This document shows positions 27,255 to 36,530 of a DNA stretch of 64,000 nucleotides, piece after piece. A program made the translations under genes and the position numbers. The stretch covers positions 372,001 to 436,000 of the forward strand of contig NZ_JAUSWY010000001.1 in assembly GCF_030815585.1 (NCBI RefSeq), written 5' to 3'. Origin of the DNA: Arthrobacter pascens. Lineage in GTDB: Bacteria > Actinomycetota > Actinomycetes > Actinomycetales > Micrococcaceae. The notes beneath the pieces were generated by a model. That model was not told where the DNA came from. It made no database searches and worked only from the letters and a program-made list of their open reading frames with translations. Numbering within the stretch: the stretch's first letter is position 1; each line of letters starts with the position of its first letter.

Positions 27255-28352
27255 ATGATCCGGCTACGTCAGTTGGCCAATGCGGCCTCTGTTTTGACTT
27301 CGCCATTGGCGCCCGAAGACATCCTGGCGCTATTCAACCCTGTCTACTCCGCCCGGCAGCTGCGAGGCGTGGTCACGCGTGTGGTCCAGGAGACGGCACA
27401 GTCGGCCACCATCTTCTTCCGCCCCGGCCGCGGCTGGCATTCCCACCTGGCCGGCCAGTGGGCGCGCATCGGAGTTGAGCTGGACGGCGTCCGCCACTGG
27501 CGTTCCTATTCCCTGAGCGCCCCCGCCGGCAAGGACCCGGCGATCACCGTCACGGACGTAGGCGCCGTTTCCGGGACGCTGGTGCGCACCACTAAACCCG
27601 GCGATGTCCTGTTCCTGGCCCCGCCACAGGGCGACTTTGTCCTGCCGGAGCACCCGCGGCCGCTGCTGATGGTCACCGCCGGAAGCGGTATCACTCCGGT
27701 GATGTCCATGATCCGTACCTTGGTCCCGCGGCGCCGGGATGCCGACGTCGTGCTGATCCACTCGGCCCGCACGCCGGGTGACAGCCTGTTCCGGGAGGAA
27801 CTTGCCGAACTCGCGGACCAGTTCCCCAACTTCCGGCTGGCGCACTGGTTCACGGGCCAGCAGGGCCGCATGGACTTCACCACTACGGCCGAGCTTGACG
27901 ACATCTGCCCGGACTGGAAGGAACGTGCCGCCTACGCGTGTGGTCCGGACAGCTTCCTGGATGACGCCGAGGCCCTGTGGAAGCAGGCCTCCCTGACCGC
28001 GGGTGCCCCCGGCTCGGACGTGGCGCTCGCCGGCGATCCCGGAAACCTCATGATTGAACGGTTCAACACCACGTTCGCCGGCGGTGTGGGGCACGACGGC
28101 GGCCTGGTCACCTTTGAGACATCGGACAGGGAGGTGGACGCCGACGGCGATACCCCCCTTCTGGACGTCGCCGAGGACGCCGGGGTGCTCATGCCCAGCG
28201 GCTGCCGGATGGGAATCTGCCACAGCTGCCTGACCCCGCTCCGGGCCGGCCAGGTCCGGGATCTCCGCACCAACGAAATCCACGGCGAACCCGGCCAACT
28301 GATCCAAACGTGTGTCTCGGCAGCCGCCGGACCCGTCAACCTCGAAATCTGA
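27255..28352 (+). CDS. Ferredoxin reductase, electron donor for the downstream desaturase
   Basis: A 365-residue three-domain oxidoreductase. An FAD-binding domain (HWRSYSLSAPAG) is followed by an NAD(P)-binding domain (LLMVTAGSGITPVMSMIRTL, YACGPDSFLDDAE). A C-terminal plant-type [2Fe-2S] ferredoxin domain has cysteines in CRMGICHSC and QTCVS. It passes electrons from NAD(P)H to the diiron desaturase whose gene begins 14 bp later, as in the mycobacterial DesA3/Rv3230c pair. The start is uncertain: ATG 27255 is used here, while GTG 27189 gives a longer N-terminus; neither has a clear Shine-Dalgarno site. Confidence 0.88.
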   Translation: MIRLRQLANAASVLTSPLAPEDILALFNPVYSARQLRGVVTRVVQETAQSATIFFRPGRGWHSHLAGQWARIGVELDGVRHWRSYSLSAPAGKDPAITVTDVGAVSGTLVRTTKPGDVLFLAPPQGDFVLPEHPRPLLMVTAGSGITPVMSMIRTLVPRRRDADVVLIHSARTPGDSLFREELAELADQFPNFRLAHWFTGQQGRMDFTTTAELDDICPDWKERAAYACGPDSFLDDAEALWKQASLTAGAPGSDVALAGDPGNLMIERFNTTFAGGVGHDGGLVTFETSDREVDADGDTPLLDVAEDAGVLMPSGCRMGICHSCLTPLRAGQVRDLRTNEIHGEPGQLIQTCVSAAAGPVNLEI

Positions 28353-28365
28353 GGAGCTATATCGC

Positions 28366-29535
28366 ATGTCAGTAATTTCAGCAGGCAAGGCCACCACGAC
28401 AGGGACGGCAAGGACGCGCCCGGGAGCATTGGCGGAATCCGGCAGCCCGACAGTCCGTCCCCCCGCAGCAGCACACCTTTCCGACGAACAGGTAGCTGAG
28501 CTGGGCCGCGAACTCGATGCGATCCGCGACGAGATCCTGGCCAAGCGCGGCGCCTCCGACGCCGCCTACATCCGGCGCATGATCAAGATCCAGCGCGGGC
28601 TGGAGATCTCCGGCCGCGCAGCACTACTGGTCAGCAAGAACAAGGCAGCCTGGGTCACCGGCACTACACTGCTGAGCTTCGCCAAGATCCTGGAAAACAT
28701 GGAACTGGGCCACAACATCCTGCACGGCCAGTGGGACTGGATGCGGGACCCGGACATCCACTCCACCACCTGGGAATGGGACTTCGTCACCCCTTCGCGC
28801 TCCTGGCAGCACACCCACAACGACCTGCACCACCGCTGGACCAACGTGCTGGGCAAGGACAACGACGTCGGATACAACCTCCTGCGGATGGACGAGAACC
28901 AGCCGTGGAAGCCCATTAATCTGGCCAACCCGCTGTTCAACGCCATCCTGGCCCCCGTGTTCGAATGGGGCATCGCCATCTACGATCTCGAGCTGACCGA
29001 GTACAAGGAAGGCACGAAGTCAAAGGAGGCCCTGCTCAAGGACCTCAAGGCCCTGGGCCGCAAGGTGGTCACGCAGTTCACCAAGGACTATGCGGCCACT
29101 CCGGCCGTGGCCATGCTCACCGGTTCCGGCAGGCAGGCACTCTACGGAACCCTGACCGCCAACGCCGTTCGCAATGTCTGGGCGCACGCGGTGATCTTCT
29201 GCGGCCACTTCCCGGAAGGCACCGATACCTTCACCGAGGAAATGGTGGAAGGCGAGACCCGCGGTGACTGGTATGTCCGCCAGATGATCGGCTCGGCCAA
29301 CATCTCTGGTTCCAAGTTCATGCACCTGATGACCGGAAACCTGTCGCACCAGATCGAGCACCACCTGTTCCCGGACCTGCCGTCCAACCGGTATGCCGAG
29401 GTGGCGCCCCGCGTCCGTGAGATCTGCCAGCGCTACGGCCTGAAGTACACCACGGGCCCGCTGCTGAAGCAGGTGGGATCGTCCTGGGCGAAGGTCTTCA
29501 AGCTGGCACTGCCCGGCAAGACCGCAAAGGCCTGA
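28366..29535 (+). CDS. Acyl-CoA/fatty acid desaturase (DesA3-like)
   Basis: A 389-residue membrane-bound diiron desaturase. The three histidine boxes are visible: ELGHNILHGQWDW, HTHNDLHHRW and LSHQIEHHLFPDLPSNR. Hydrophobic segments are short, as in this subgroup. It introduces a cis double bond into acyl chains, adjusting membrane fluidity, with electrons from the reductase encoded immediately upstream. GAGGAG lies 9 bases before the ATG at 28366. A strong bidirectional terminator follows. Confidence 0.92.
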   Translation: MSVISAGKATTTGTARTRPGALAESGSPTVRPPAAAHLSDEQVAELGRELDAIRDEILAKRGASDAAYIRRMIKIQRGLEISGRAALLVSKNKAAWVTGTTLLSFAKILENMELGHNILHGQWDWMRDPDIHSTTWEWDFVTPSRSWQHTHNDLHHRWTNVLGKDNDVGYNLLRMDENQPWKPINLANPLFNAILAPVFEWGIAIYDLELTEYKEGTKSKEALLKDLKALGRKVVTQFTKDYAATPAVAMLTGSGRQALYGTLTANAVRNVWAHAVIFCGHFPEGTDTFTEEMVEGETRGDWYVRQMIGSANISGSKFMHLMTGNLSHQIEHHLFPDLPSNRYAEVAPRVREICQRYGLKYTTGPLLKQVGSSWAKVFKLALPGKTAKA

Positions 29536-29544
29536 TCTGTAAGA

Positions 29545-29585
29545 ACACGGGAGGTGCCCGGCGAAATGCCGGGCACCTCCCGTGT
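29545..29585. terminator. Bidirectional terminator
   Basis: Perfect 18-bp inverted repeat (29545-29562 and 29568-29585) with a GAAAT loop. It is flanked by AAGA on the left and TT on the right. It lies between the convergent desaturase and hydrolase genes and probably serves both. Confidence 0.9.
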
Positions 29586-29607
29586 TTCCTGCTACCCGCT
29601 GGGCGGG

Positions 29608-30513
<906 letters not shown>

Positions 30514-30548
30514 CTAGGGAAGGATCGCCCGCGGTACCACGAAGGCAG

Positions 30549-30746
30549 CTACTGGGAGGGTTGCGGGATTTCGCAGTCAATCTGCGGGTTCGCTCCCATA
30601 TAGTTCAGTGGCCCGGCGACGATGGTGACGGCCACCGTTCCGGCTTGGGCGCAGGACCCCGGGGCTCCGCCGAAGTAACCACGCTGCCAGGCGGCGAAAC
30701 CTCCGATGATCAGCCAGATGATGAGCAGTGCTCCGAGAATCCGCAT
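30549..30746 (-). CDS. Small single-pass membrane protein
   Basis: A 65-residue protein starting MRILGALLIIWLIIGGFAAWQRGYF. One transmembrane helix is followed by a short outer segment with two cysteines (GSCAQAG, QIDCEI). The ATG at 30746 is preferred because GGAGG lies five bases upstream; an ATG four codons earlier lies on top of that site. Function unknown, but similar small proteins occur widely in Arthrobacter relatives. Confidence 0.7.
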   Translation of the reverse strand: MRILGALLIIWLIIGGFAAWQRGYFGGAPGSCAQAGTVAVTIVAGPLNYMGANPQIDCEIPQPSQ

Positions 30747-30825
30747 GATGTCCTCCAATGGCTCCAGGCCGCCTGTGCGTTCAATTATGCGCCGTTAACC
30801 GGAATCAATACAGTGCCCGGAAATC

Positions 30826-30866
30826 CTCTCTCACTTTCCGCGCTGTCATACCGAACGCTCTCTCAC
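30826..30866. repeat. CTCTCTCAC two-box repeat (copy 1)
   Basis: Two CTCTCTCAC boxes start exactly 32 bp apart (30826 and 30858), followed by CTTTC-CGCG-like spacer sequence. The same two-box module with the same 32-bp period recurs at 32701-32741. It looks like a dispersed intergenic repeat rather than a site for one gene. Confidence 0.6.
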
Positions 30867-30878
30867 TGTGAAAGCACG

Positions 30879-31175
30879 GGAGTCTACAGTCCCATCCCCG
30901 CCCAGGAACTGGCCCGGCTTGCGCTGCAGGGCGCTGTGGGCCATTTGTGCGGTCATTTCCTCCGCGCGGACGGCTCACTGGTTGAGGCCGACGACGCGCC
31001 GTTTGTGCTGGGAATAGGCGCCGACGGGCTACAGCACATCGCCAAACGGATCGCCGTAGCCAAGGGCCGGCAGAAGGTGGTGCCGATAGCCGCGGCCATC
31101 AGCGGTGGAGTGATCCCCGACCTGGTCACCGACCACACCACCGCCGCGGATTTAGTGCAGCTATTCCAGGCTTAG
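30879..31175 (+). pseudogene. C-terminal remnant of a SorC/DeoR-type sugar-binding regulator
   Basis: About 98 codons encode SPIPAQELARLALQGAVGHLCGHFLRADGS, a segment like the SorC effector domain, ending GRQKVVPIAAAISGGVIPDLVTDHTTAADLV. In intact proteins this is the last third. No start codon with a ribosome site and no helix-turn-helix region lie upstream; the 5' part is absent. A truncated, dead regulator gene is the best reading. Confidence 0.65.
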
Positions 31176-31227
31176 AGCACCGCCACGGGAGGGAATGTCC
31201 CCGCTTCCGCGTCCAGGAATGGCCGCC

Positions 31228-31905
31228 TTAGTCGTTGACGAGCTGGAGGGTTCCGGCGGCGCTGAGCTTGCCGGCGAACTCGATGGCTGCGTCGGTGAGC
31301 TCGGCCTCGGCAACCATGCGCGTGCCGTCCACGTCGCCGTTGAGGACCGTAGGGGCGCAATGGACATGGGTGGCGTCCTCAATGCCCACGAAGTTCAGCC
31401 AGTCAGCGAAGAAGGTACTGCTGAAATCAGAACCGAAGGCTGCCGGAGCGCCGGGGGCGTAAACACCGCTGGTGTGGATGGCGAGGGCCTGCTTGCCCTC
31501 CATCAGGCCGCGGTAGCCCTTTTCCGGGTCGAATCCGAAGCTCCAACCGGGCTGGGTAATGATGTCGATCCACTGCTTCAGGACATAGGGAACGCCGGCA
31601 TTCCACATGGGGATGTTGAAGACATAGGCGTCGGCGGCGGCGAACTGGTCGAAGACGGCCCGTGCTGATTCCCAGGCGGTGATCTGCTCCGGCGTCTGGT
31701 CCTGGCCGGAGAAAACAGCCATCTTGGCAGCGGCTGCGGTGCGGCCGAAAACGGGCAGTGCACTGTCGCTGAACAAGTCCAGAGTCTCCAGCTCGAAGCT
31801 CTCCGGACCGGCAGCCTGGACGGAATCGATGAAATGCCGGGCCAACCGCAGAGAGTCACTGTTGGCGTAGCGGGGAGAAGCGTTGATGTGGAGGATGGTA
31901 GGCAT
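31228..31905 (-). CDS. azoR: FMN-dependent NADH:quinone oxidoreductase / azoreductase
   Basis: A 225-residue flavodoxin-fold protein beginning TILHINASPRYANSDSLRLARHFID, the FMN phosphate loop of AzoR. FNIPMWNAGVPYVLKQWIDIITQPGWSFGF is the active-site loop region of the family. Two-electron reduction of quinones and azo compounds protects against thiol and electrophile stress. GAAAGGAAG precedes the ATG at 31905. Divergent from an HxlR regulator across a 237-bp region carrying GCAC/GTGC dyads, a layout like other azoreductase/HxlR pairs. Confidence 0.9.
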   Translation of the reverse strand: MPTILHINASPRYANSDSLRLARHFIDSVQAAGPESFELETLDLFSDSALPVFGRTAAAAKMAVFSGQDQTPEQITAWESARAVFDQFAAADAYVFNIPMWNAGVPYVLKQWIDIITQPGWSFGFDPEKGYRGLMEGKQALAIHTSGVYAPGAPAAFGSDFSSTFFADWLNFVGIEDATHVHCAPTVLNGDVDGTRMVAEAELTDAAIEFAGKLSAAGTLQLVND

Positions 31906-31933
31906 GGGCTTCCTTTCAAAGCTTTGCTGAGAG

Positions 31934-32022
31934 GACACTTTGTGCCCCGTTATCGATCGTGACCTACGCCTCTGCGGTGCGTAAGAACGCACTATTTTGT
32001 GCCTGGGGCACTTCAAAGTGCC
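31934..32022. promoter_or_regulatory. Triple GCAC/GTGC operator cluster between azoR and hxlR
   Basis: Three related elements: GACACTTTGTGCC (31934-31946), GCACTATTTTGTGC (31989-32002) and the dyad GGCACTTCAAAGTGCC (32007-32022, seven-bp arms). All lie in the divergent promoter region. They are plausible binding sites for the HxlR-family protein encoded next door. Confidence 0.5.
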
Positions 32023-32142
32023 TTCCTCGCAAAGGCATCCAACGCGCAAAAGGAACCCCAGGATTGCGGCACGTTTCCTTCTGTATCAACCCCCAAGTAT
32101 GCTGGGCCCACGAGCCAATCGGATGAGAAGAGTATTGGGGAA

Positions 32143-32550
32143 ATGACTCTCACGGCCGAACAGAAACGTCAGACAGCACAGAAGCACTACAACGCTTCCT
32201 TGGACCTTTGCCCGGCACGCCAACTGCTTGAGGCGATCAGCAGCAAATGGGTGACCCTGGTGATGCTCGCCTTGGTGGATGGCGAGCAGCGCCACAGTGA
32301 CCTCCGCAGGCGGATTCCCGGTGCCAGCCAAAAGATGCTCACCTCCACGCTGCGCTCCCTGGAACGTGACGGACTGATTTCGCGGCACGTCACGTTGTCC
32401 GTTCCCGTGCGCACAGGTTACGAGCTCACGCCCCTCGGTCACTCGCTTCTCCGTATCGTCTTTGAAATGAAGGAATGGGCCGAGGAGAACATGGATGACG
32501 TGGCTGCCTCCCGCATGGAGCACGACAGACACAAGCTCGCCTTCAACTGA
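32143..32550 (+). CDS. HxlR-family transcriptional regulator
   Basis: A 135-residue winged-helix protein of the HxlR type: CPARQLLEAISSKWVTLVMLALVDGEQRHSDLRRRIPGASQKMLTSTLRSLERDGLISRH. The Cys at residue about 24 is at the position used for redox or electrophile sensing in this family (YodB, QorR, HypR). The adjacent divergent quinone/azo reductase is its likely target. The start at 32143 gives the usual length. Confidence 0.88.
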   Translation: MTLTAEQKRQTAQKHYNASLDLCPARQLLEAISSKWVTLVMLALVDGEQRHSDLRRRIPGASQKMLTSTLRSLERDGLISRHVTLSVPVRTGYELTPLGHSLLRIVFEMKEWAEENMDDVAASRMEHDRHKLAFN

Positions 32551-32700
32551 CGCCACGGCCTCCACGGCTCCTGGACGCCGGCCGCGTGGAGCACGTCTTC
32601 CTGACGGCGCCCGTCCACCGTCTGAAGCGCCCGACGGCGGTGCCGCTGGACCCGCGGGCGAAGTACGGCCTGCGGCCGGCCTGACCACAAACCGCGGACG

Positions 32701-32741
32701 CTCTCTCACCTTTCGCGGGAAATTCCCAAACGCTCTCTCAC
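32701..32741. repeat. CTCTCTCAC two-box repeat (copy 2)
   Basis: Boxes at 32701-32709 and 32733-32741, again 32 bp apart, with CTTTCGCGG after the first box and AAACG before the second. It matches the module at 30826-30866. Confidence 0.6.
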
Positions 32742-32751
32742 CCAGGTGAAG

Positions 32752-32801
32752 TGCTCCCCGGAAGTTGGACTGAGAAATTCAGTTCCGACTCCCGGGGAGC
32801 A
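32752..32801. terminator. Hairpin between convergent genes
   Basis: TGCTCCCCGG (32752-32761) pairs with CCGGGGAGCA (32792-32801); an inner imperfect stem (AGTTGGACTGA against the TCAGTTCCGACT strand) extends it. It sits just beyond the phosphodiester-glycosidase stop and after the HxlR gene, so it could terminate both. Nothing else is seen in the 271-bp gap besides the repeat at 32701. Confidence 0.6.
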
Positions 32802-32821
32802 GTTCTATGCGTGGGTTTAGT

Positions 32822-33682
32822 TCATTGTTTGAGGTTCAGCGCGAGGCGGCGGTAGCGTTCCTTGTTCCCGCCCAAGGGGTTGTTGACCAGCTCCCCGTTG
32901 AAGTACATGGTGGAGGATCCGCCACCGTCCAGGTTGTACGCGGTGGTGGCGCCCAGGCCCTGCATGATCTCAGCCAGTCCGGTCATGGTGACGCCTGCGC
33001 TGTACTCGGGGCTCCGGCCGTCCACCACCACGAACACGAGGTGGTTCTCATTAATGATTCCGACGGCGGTTCGCGGCTGTTCGCCCTGGATGGAATGGTT
33101 GCCGAAGTTGGTGTCCACCTCCACGTCCTCGATGTCCTCGGCGACCTCGCCGTTGTCGAGCAGGGAGGGGCCAAAGGAGAGGGTGTTCCAGACGCCGTCG
33201 GCCAGCAGTTGCTCGGCCGTGGTGGTGGTTTCGTCGTACACCTTGACGGTGCCGTCGCGGTAGAAGGCCAGGCCCTGCCGTGCGCCCTCGTCGCGGAACA
33301 CCACGCCGTTGCGGATCACGATGCCAGTGTCGCGGAAGCCGTAGTAGTCCCTGTTGATGGCGAACACGGCGTTGTTGTCCTCGGCGATGGCGGAGGTGGT
33401 TTCGGTGATGTTCTCGCCGAAGCTGTTGTTGGCGAAGGCTGATTTGAGGAGGTGTCGGTGGTGACGGCGGTGCTGGAGGAATCAGTGGTGGTTTCTGCCG
33501 TGGTTCCCGTCTGGCTGGCCTCATAGGCAGAGGCGTCGGAGGTTTCCACGTGCTGGACCACAAACGGGTCCAGCGCCCAGGCCGTGGTTCCTCCCGCTGC
33601 GAGTGTGAGGGCGACGCCCCCCGGCGACGACAGCGTGCCGTATCCGGCGGCCCTTACGGTGTTGGTTCTTGAGAGGAGTCAT
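32822..33682 (-). pseudogene. Phosphodiester glycosidase (NAGPA-type) gene with two frameshifts
   Basis: The C-terminal 181 residues are intact: MFAINRDYYGFRDTGIVIRNG, GPSLLDNGEV and YNLDGGGSSTMYFNGELVN are typical of the NAGPA family, which cleaves phosphodiester-linked sugars. The N-terminus is spread over other frames: MTPLKNQHRKGRRIRHAVVAGG (signal anchor), then VALTLAAGGTTAWALDPFVVQHVE, then LLKSAFANNSFGENITETTSAIAEDN. Joining them needs one C removed from the C6 run at 33617-33622 and one base added near 33450/33451. The repaired protein would be about 286 residues, membrane-anchored and extracytoplasmic. True pseudogene or sequencing errors cannot be separated. Confidence 0.75.
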
Positions 33683-33756
33683 GCCTCATTTGTAGGCAGC
33701 CAGGCTATCGCTTCGATTTGCCGTATATGTGCTGCGCCTGTGAAAGGCTGGGTGTC

Positions 33757-34338
33757 ATGGCGGACGTGGTCGTGGCGGACAGGAGGGTGCGGCTGCTGAC
33801 CGTGGGCCACGGAACCGCCGGCGAAGACGAATTCGGGGAGCTGCTGGCCGGGGCAGGAATCCAAGCGCTGGTTGACGTCCGCATTGCTCCCGGGAGCCGC
33901 AAGTTTCCGCATTTCGGCAAAGACCAGCTCGAAGAGTGGCTGCCAGCGGCCGGGGTCGAGTACCGCTGGGAAAAGCGGCTGGGAGGGTTCCGCAAGCCTC
34001 CGCCGGATTCGCCGGACATCGCGCTGCGCAACGAGTCATTCCGGGCCTACGCGGCCTACATGAGGACTTCTGAATTTTCGCTCGCCCTCGGTGAGCTTAT
34101 CGGGCAGGCGGTGGAGCAATCCGTGGCGATCATGTGCAGCGAGACAGTGTGGTGGCGGTGCCATCGGCGGCTCATCTCCGACCATGCCGTGTTACTGGAC
34201 CGACTTGAGGTCCGGCACCTGATGCCCGGGGGAAAACTGACGCCGCACCAGCCGACGTCGGGGGCGAGGGTGAAGGGCGCCGAGCTCTACTACGACGTGG
34301 TTCCGCCGTTGGCCGGACACGAACTGCCCCAAAGGTAG
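33757..34338 (+). CDS. DUF488 family protein
   Basis: A 193-residue protein beginning LLTVGHGTAGEDEFGELLAGAGIQALVDVRIAPGSRKFPHFGKDQLEEWL, the DUF488 core. It has CSETVWWRCHRRLISDHAVLL in the second half, where a Cys and His pair is conserved. Function is unknown; members often lie near nucleic-acid or stress genes. GAAAGG precedes the ATG at 33757. Confidence 0.88.
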   Translation: MADVVVADRRVRLLTVGHGTAGEDEFGELLAGAGIQALVDVRIAPGSRKFPHFGKDQLEEWLPAAGVEYRWEKRLGGFRKPPPDSPDIALRNESFRAYAAYMRTSEFSLALGELIGQAVEQSVAIMCSETVWWRCHRRLISDHAVLLDRLEVRHLMPGGKLTPHQPTSGARVKGAELYYDVVPPLAGHELPQR

Positions 34339-34502
34339 CCGCAGCCGCCTCCCCCGGTACCGAAGCCTGCCTGTTCGCCGATAGGCCCCTATGTGTCAGG
34401 CTGCGAGCCGGCAGGCCTCCGGCGAGTTCGTGCGGACCGTCCTCCCAACGCGCCCTGGTGGTGCGGCGGCCGGGCTTCCCCCAATGGAAGCCCGGCCGTG
34501 CG

Positions 34503-35288
34503 CTACCCGTCGTAGTGCGTCCGGGCGGGCCCCTGGCCCATGGAGTTGACCACGGCCGCTGCCACATCGTGCAGTTTGGAGTTGCGGGTGTTGGAGGCGG
34601 CCTTGAGGATCCCGAACGCGCCGTCCTGGCTGCAGCGGTTCTGGGCCATGATGATGCCAACCGCCATGTCGATCACGGTCCGGGATTGAAGGGTGGCCCG
34701 CAGGTTCGCCGCTGTCTCGCTGTAATGCGCAAAGCGCACGGCAAGCTGAAGGGCGAGGGAGGTCTGGCTGACGAAGTCCTGGGCGAATTCCAGCACCCGT
34801 CCCTCGAACCGGTGGGGCCGCCGGGAGTAGAGCAGCAGGGCGGCCTTGGTTTCCCCCTCCAGCTGGAACGGGAGGGCAAGGACGGAGTGGACCCCCTGGG
34901 CCAGGACAGCATTGGAATACTCTGGCCACCGGCCGTCACCTTGCACATCTGGGATGTGGACTGTCATCTGGTCCAAGGACGCCGCCATGCTGGGGCTGTC
35001 GTTGAATTGGTACTCGATCTGGCCGATGGCCTGAGCATCCGGGCCGCTGCTGGCGACCGTGGCGCCTTTCCGCCGGCGCAGAAGGGTGATGCTGCACAGC
35101 ACTTCGTCGCCGGGCTCCGAGAGGCTGCGCGCGGACACGCGGGCAAGTTCGTTAAGGAAGTCCTCAACATCGGAGCTGTTGAGGACCAGTTCATGCAGGT
35201 GCTCGGTGATGGATGTGTCAGTTTTTGCTGTTGACTCGCTGGCCACGATTTCTTGGTGCCATTCACTCAGGTCAAAACGAGCCGGCAA
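34503..35288 (-). CDS. GAF-ANTAR domain RNA-binding regulator
   Basis: A 261-residue protein with an N-terminal GAF domain (about 35-175, ending VLALPFQLEGETKAALLLYSRR) and a C-terminal ANTAR domain (about 195-250). Its core is LQSRTVIDMAVGIIMAQNRCSQDGAFGILKAASNTRNSKLHDVAAAVV. ANTAR proteins bind tandem hairpins in nascent RNA to prevent termination. The signal bound by the GAF domain is unknown. A paralogue lies at 52686-53420. No obvious ANTAR target hairpin pair is seen next to it. Divergent from the region before the kinase gene. Confidence 0.88.
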   Translation of the reverse strand: MPARFDLSEWHQEIVASESTAKTDTSITEHLHELVLNSSDVEDFLNELARVSARSLSEPGDEVLCSITLLRRRKGATVASSGPDAQAIGQIEYQFNDSPSMAASLDQMTVHIPDVQGDGRWPEYSNAVLAQGVHSVLALPFQLEGETKAALLLYSRRPHRFEGRVLEFAQDFVSQTSLALQLAVRFAHYSETAANLRATLQSRTVIDMAVGIIMAQNRCSQDGAFGILKAASNTRNSKLHDVAAAVVNSMGQGPARTHYDG

Positions 35289-35469
35289 CGTACCGCCCTA
35301 CCCACGAGGGAGTGTTAGCGGTAACGGTCGCTGGATCGACGAACTTTCCAACGGCCTGCTGCTAAACCGATACCGAGAAGTATATACGTGCTCCGGCATG
35401 GTCATGCGAACTCATTGTCTTACGCAACAAAACTGAGGACACGGACCGGAATCCACGAGGTTTTTCCGC

Positions 35470-35690
35470 AGCACGCCGCAAAAGACCAGTACCCCTCGCG
35501 TTGTTTGCCCGTTCGGGACCAACCTTGTCCCGGGCGGCACAGCCGATGTTGCCGTCGTCAGGGCCTCCAATCCCAACGATTACGCCGTACAGGCTTATGC
35601 CATCACCAGCGACGGCACTGCCATCAACCCAACGCCAGCCTTCGGGATCTTCCGGAGGCTGGCTTTGTGTTGCCCCTTATGGGCAGAATG
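35470..35690 (+). pseudogene. Possible fragment of a secreted protein
   Basis: In the 471-bp gap 35289-35759 one frame reads PFGTNLVPGGTADVAVVRASNPNDYAVQAYAITSDGTAINPTPAFG without stops. This resembles a beta-sandwich segment found in small secreted actinobacterial proteins. There is no start, signal peptide or ribosome site, and it ends before adk. It is probably a decayed remnant; the rest of the gap shows nothing recognisable. Confidence 0.3.
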
Positions 35691-35759
35691 AATCACGCGT
35701 TGGTGCTGCCGGCGGCGGAGCCGAAACCAGCGACTATGCGGCCGCGGAGGGACAGGAAC

Positions 35760-36338
35760 ATGACCAGACTGCTCATCATCGGTCCGCCCGGCTCCGGCAA
35801 AGGAACCCAGGCCGAGCACATCGCACGGCACTTCAGCATCCCGGCGGTATCAACCGGGGAGATTTTCCGGAGCAACGTCAACGAGGCCACTCAACTCGGC
35901 AAGGAGGCCGCCAAGTACCTTGATGACGGGGACTTTGTGCCGGACCACCTGACGAACGCCATGGTCAAGGACCGTCTTCTGGATGCGGACGCGCAGGGCG
36001 GTTTCCTGCTGGACGGCTACCCGCGCACCGCTTCGCAGGTCTCGGAACTGGACAACATGCTGGCATCGCAGGGCCAGCGCATTGACGCCGTCATCGAACT
36101 CCTGGCCCCCGACGCCGAACTGGAGCAGCGGATGCTGCAGCGGGCCAAGGAACAGGGCCGCAAGGACGACACCGTGGACGTGTTCCGGCGCCGCCTCGAC
36201 CTCTACCACCGCGAAACCCACGAGGTCGTGTCCGTCTACGCTGGCAGGGGGATGGTGGTGTCCGTTGAGGGCAGCGGAGACCCCGATGAGATCACTGAAC
36301 GGGCGATTGCCGCCGTCGAAAAATTCCTCACCGCTTAG
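35760..36338 (+). CDS. adk: Adenylate kinase (short-LID type)
   Basis: A 192-residue nucleoside monophosphate kinase: P-loop GPPGSGKGTQAEHIA (8-22), GFLLDGYPRTASQ as the NMP-binding DGYPRT motif and RRRLDLYHRETHEV as LID/ATP contacts. There is no zinc-binding long LID, as in other actinobacterial Adk. It converts AMP and ATP to two ADP. GGAGG precedes the ATG at 35760. Actinobacterial adk usually lies in the secY ribosomal-protein operon, so this isolated gene may be a second copy (inference). Confidence 0.88.
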   Translation: MTRLLIIGPPGSGKGTQAEHIARHFSIPAVSTGEIFRSNVNEATQLGKEAAKYLDDGDFVPDHLTNAMVKDRLLDADAQGGFLLDGYPRTASQVSELDNMLASQGQRIDAVIELLAPDAELEQRMLQRAKEQGRKDDTVDVFRRRLDLYHRETHEVVSVYAGRGMVVSVEGSGDPDEITERAIAAVEKFLTA

Positions 36339-36530
36339 CCAGGTCCCGCAGGAGCCCTGGCACCGAAGACTGACTGCCTTGGCATGGCCAGTCCCGCCTT
36401 GCCGCGGGAAGTCCATGGATCTGCGCAGCAGCCGCAAGGTTTGCGCAGGATCCTGCAAATTCGCCGCCTGAGCGGTGGCGGACTCCTATCCTTTTGGTAA
36501 TGCGAGTGGACAGTCCGTCCGAAGCAGACC

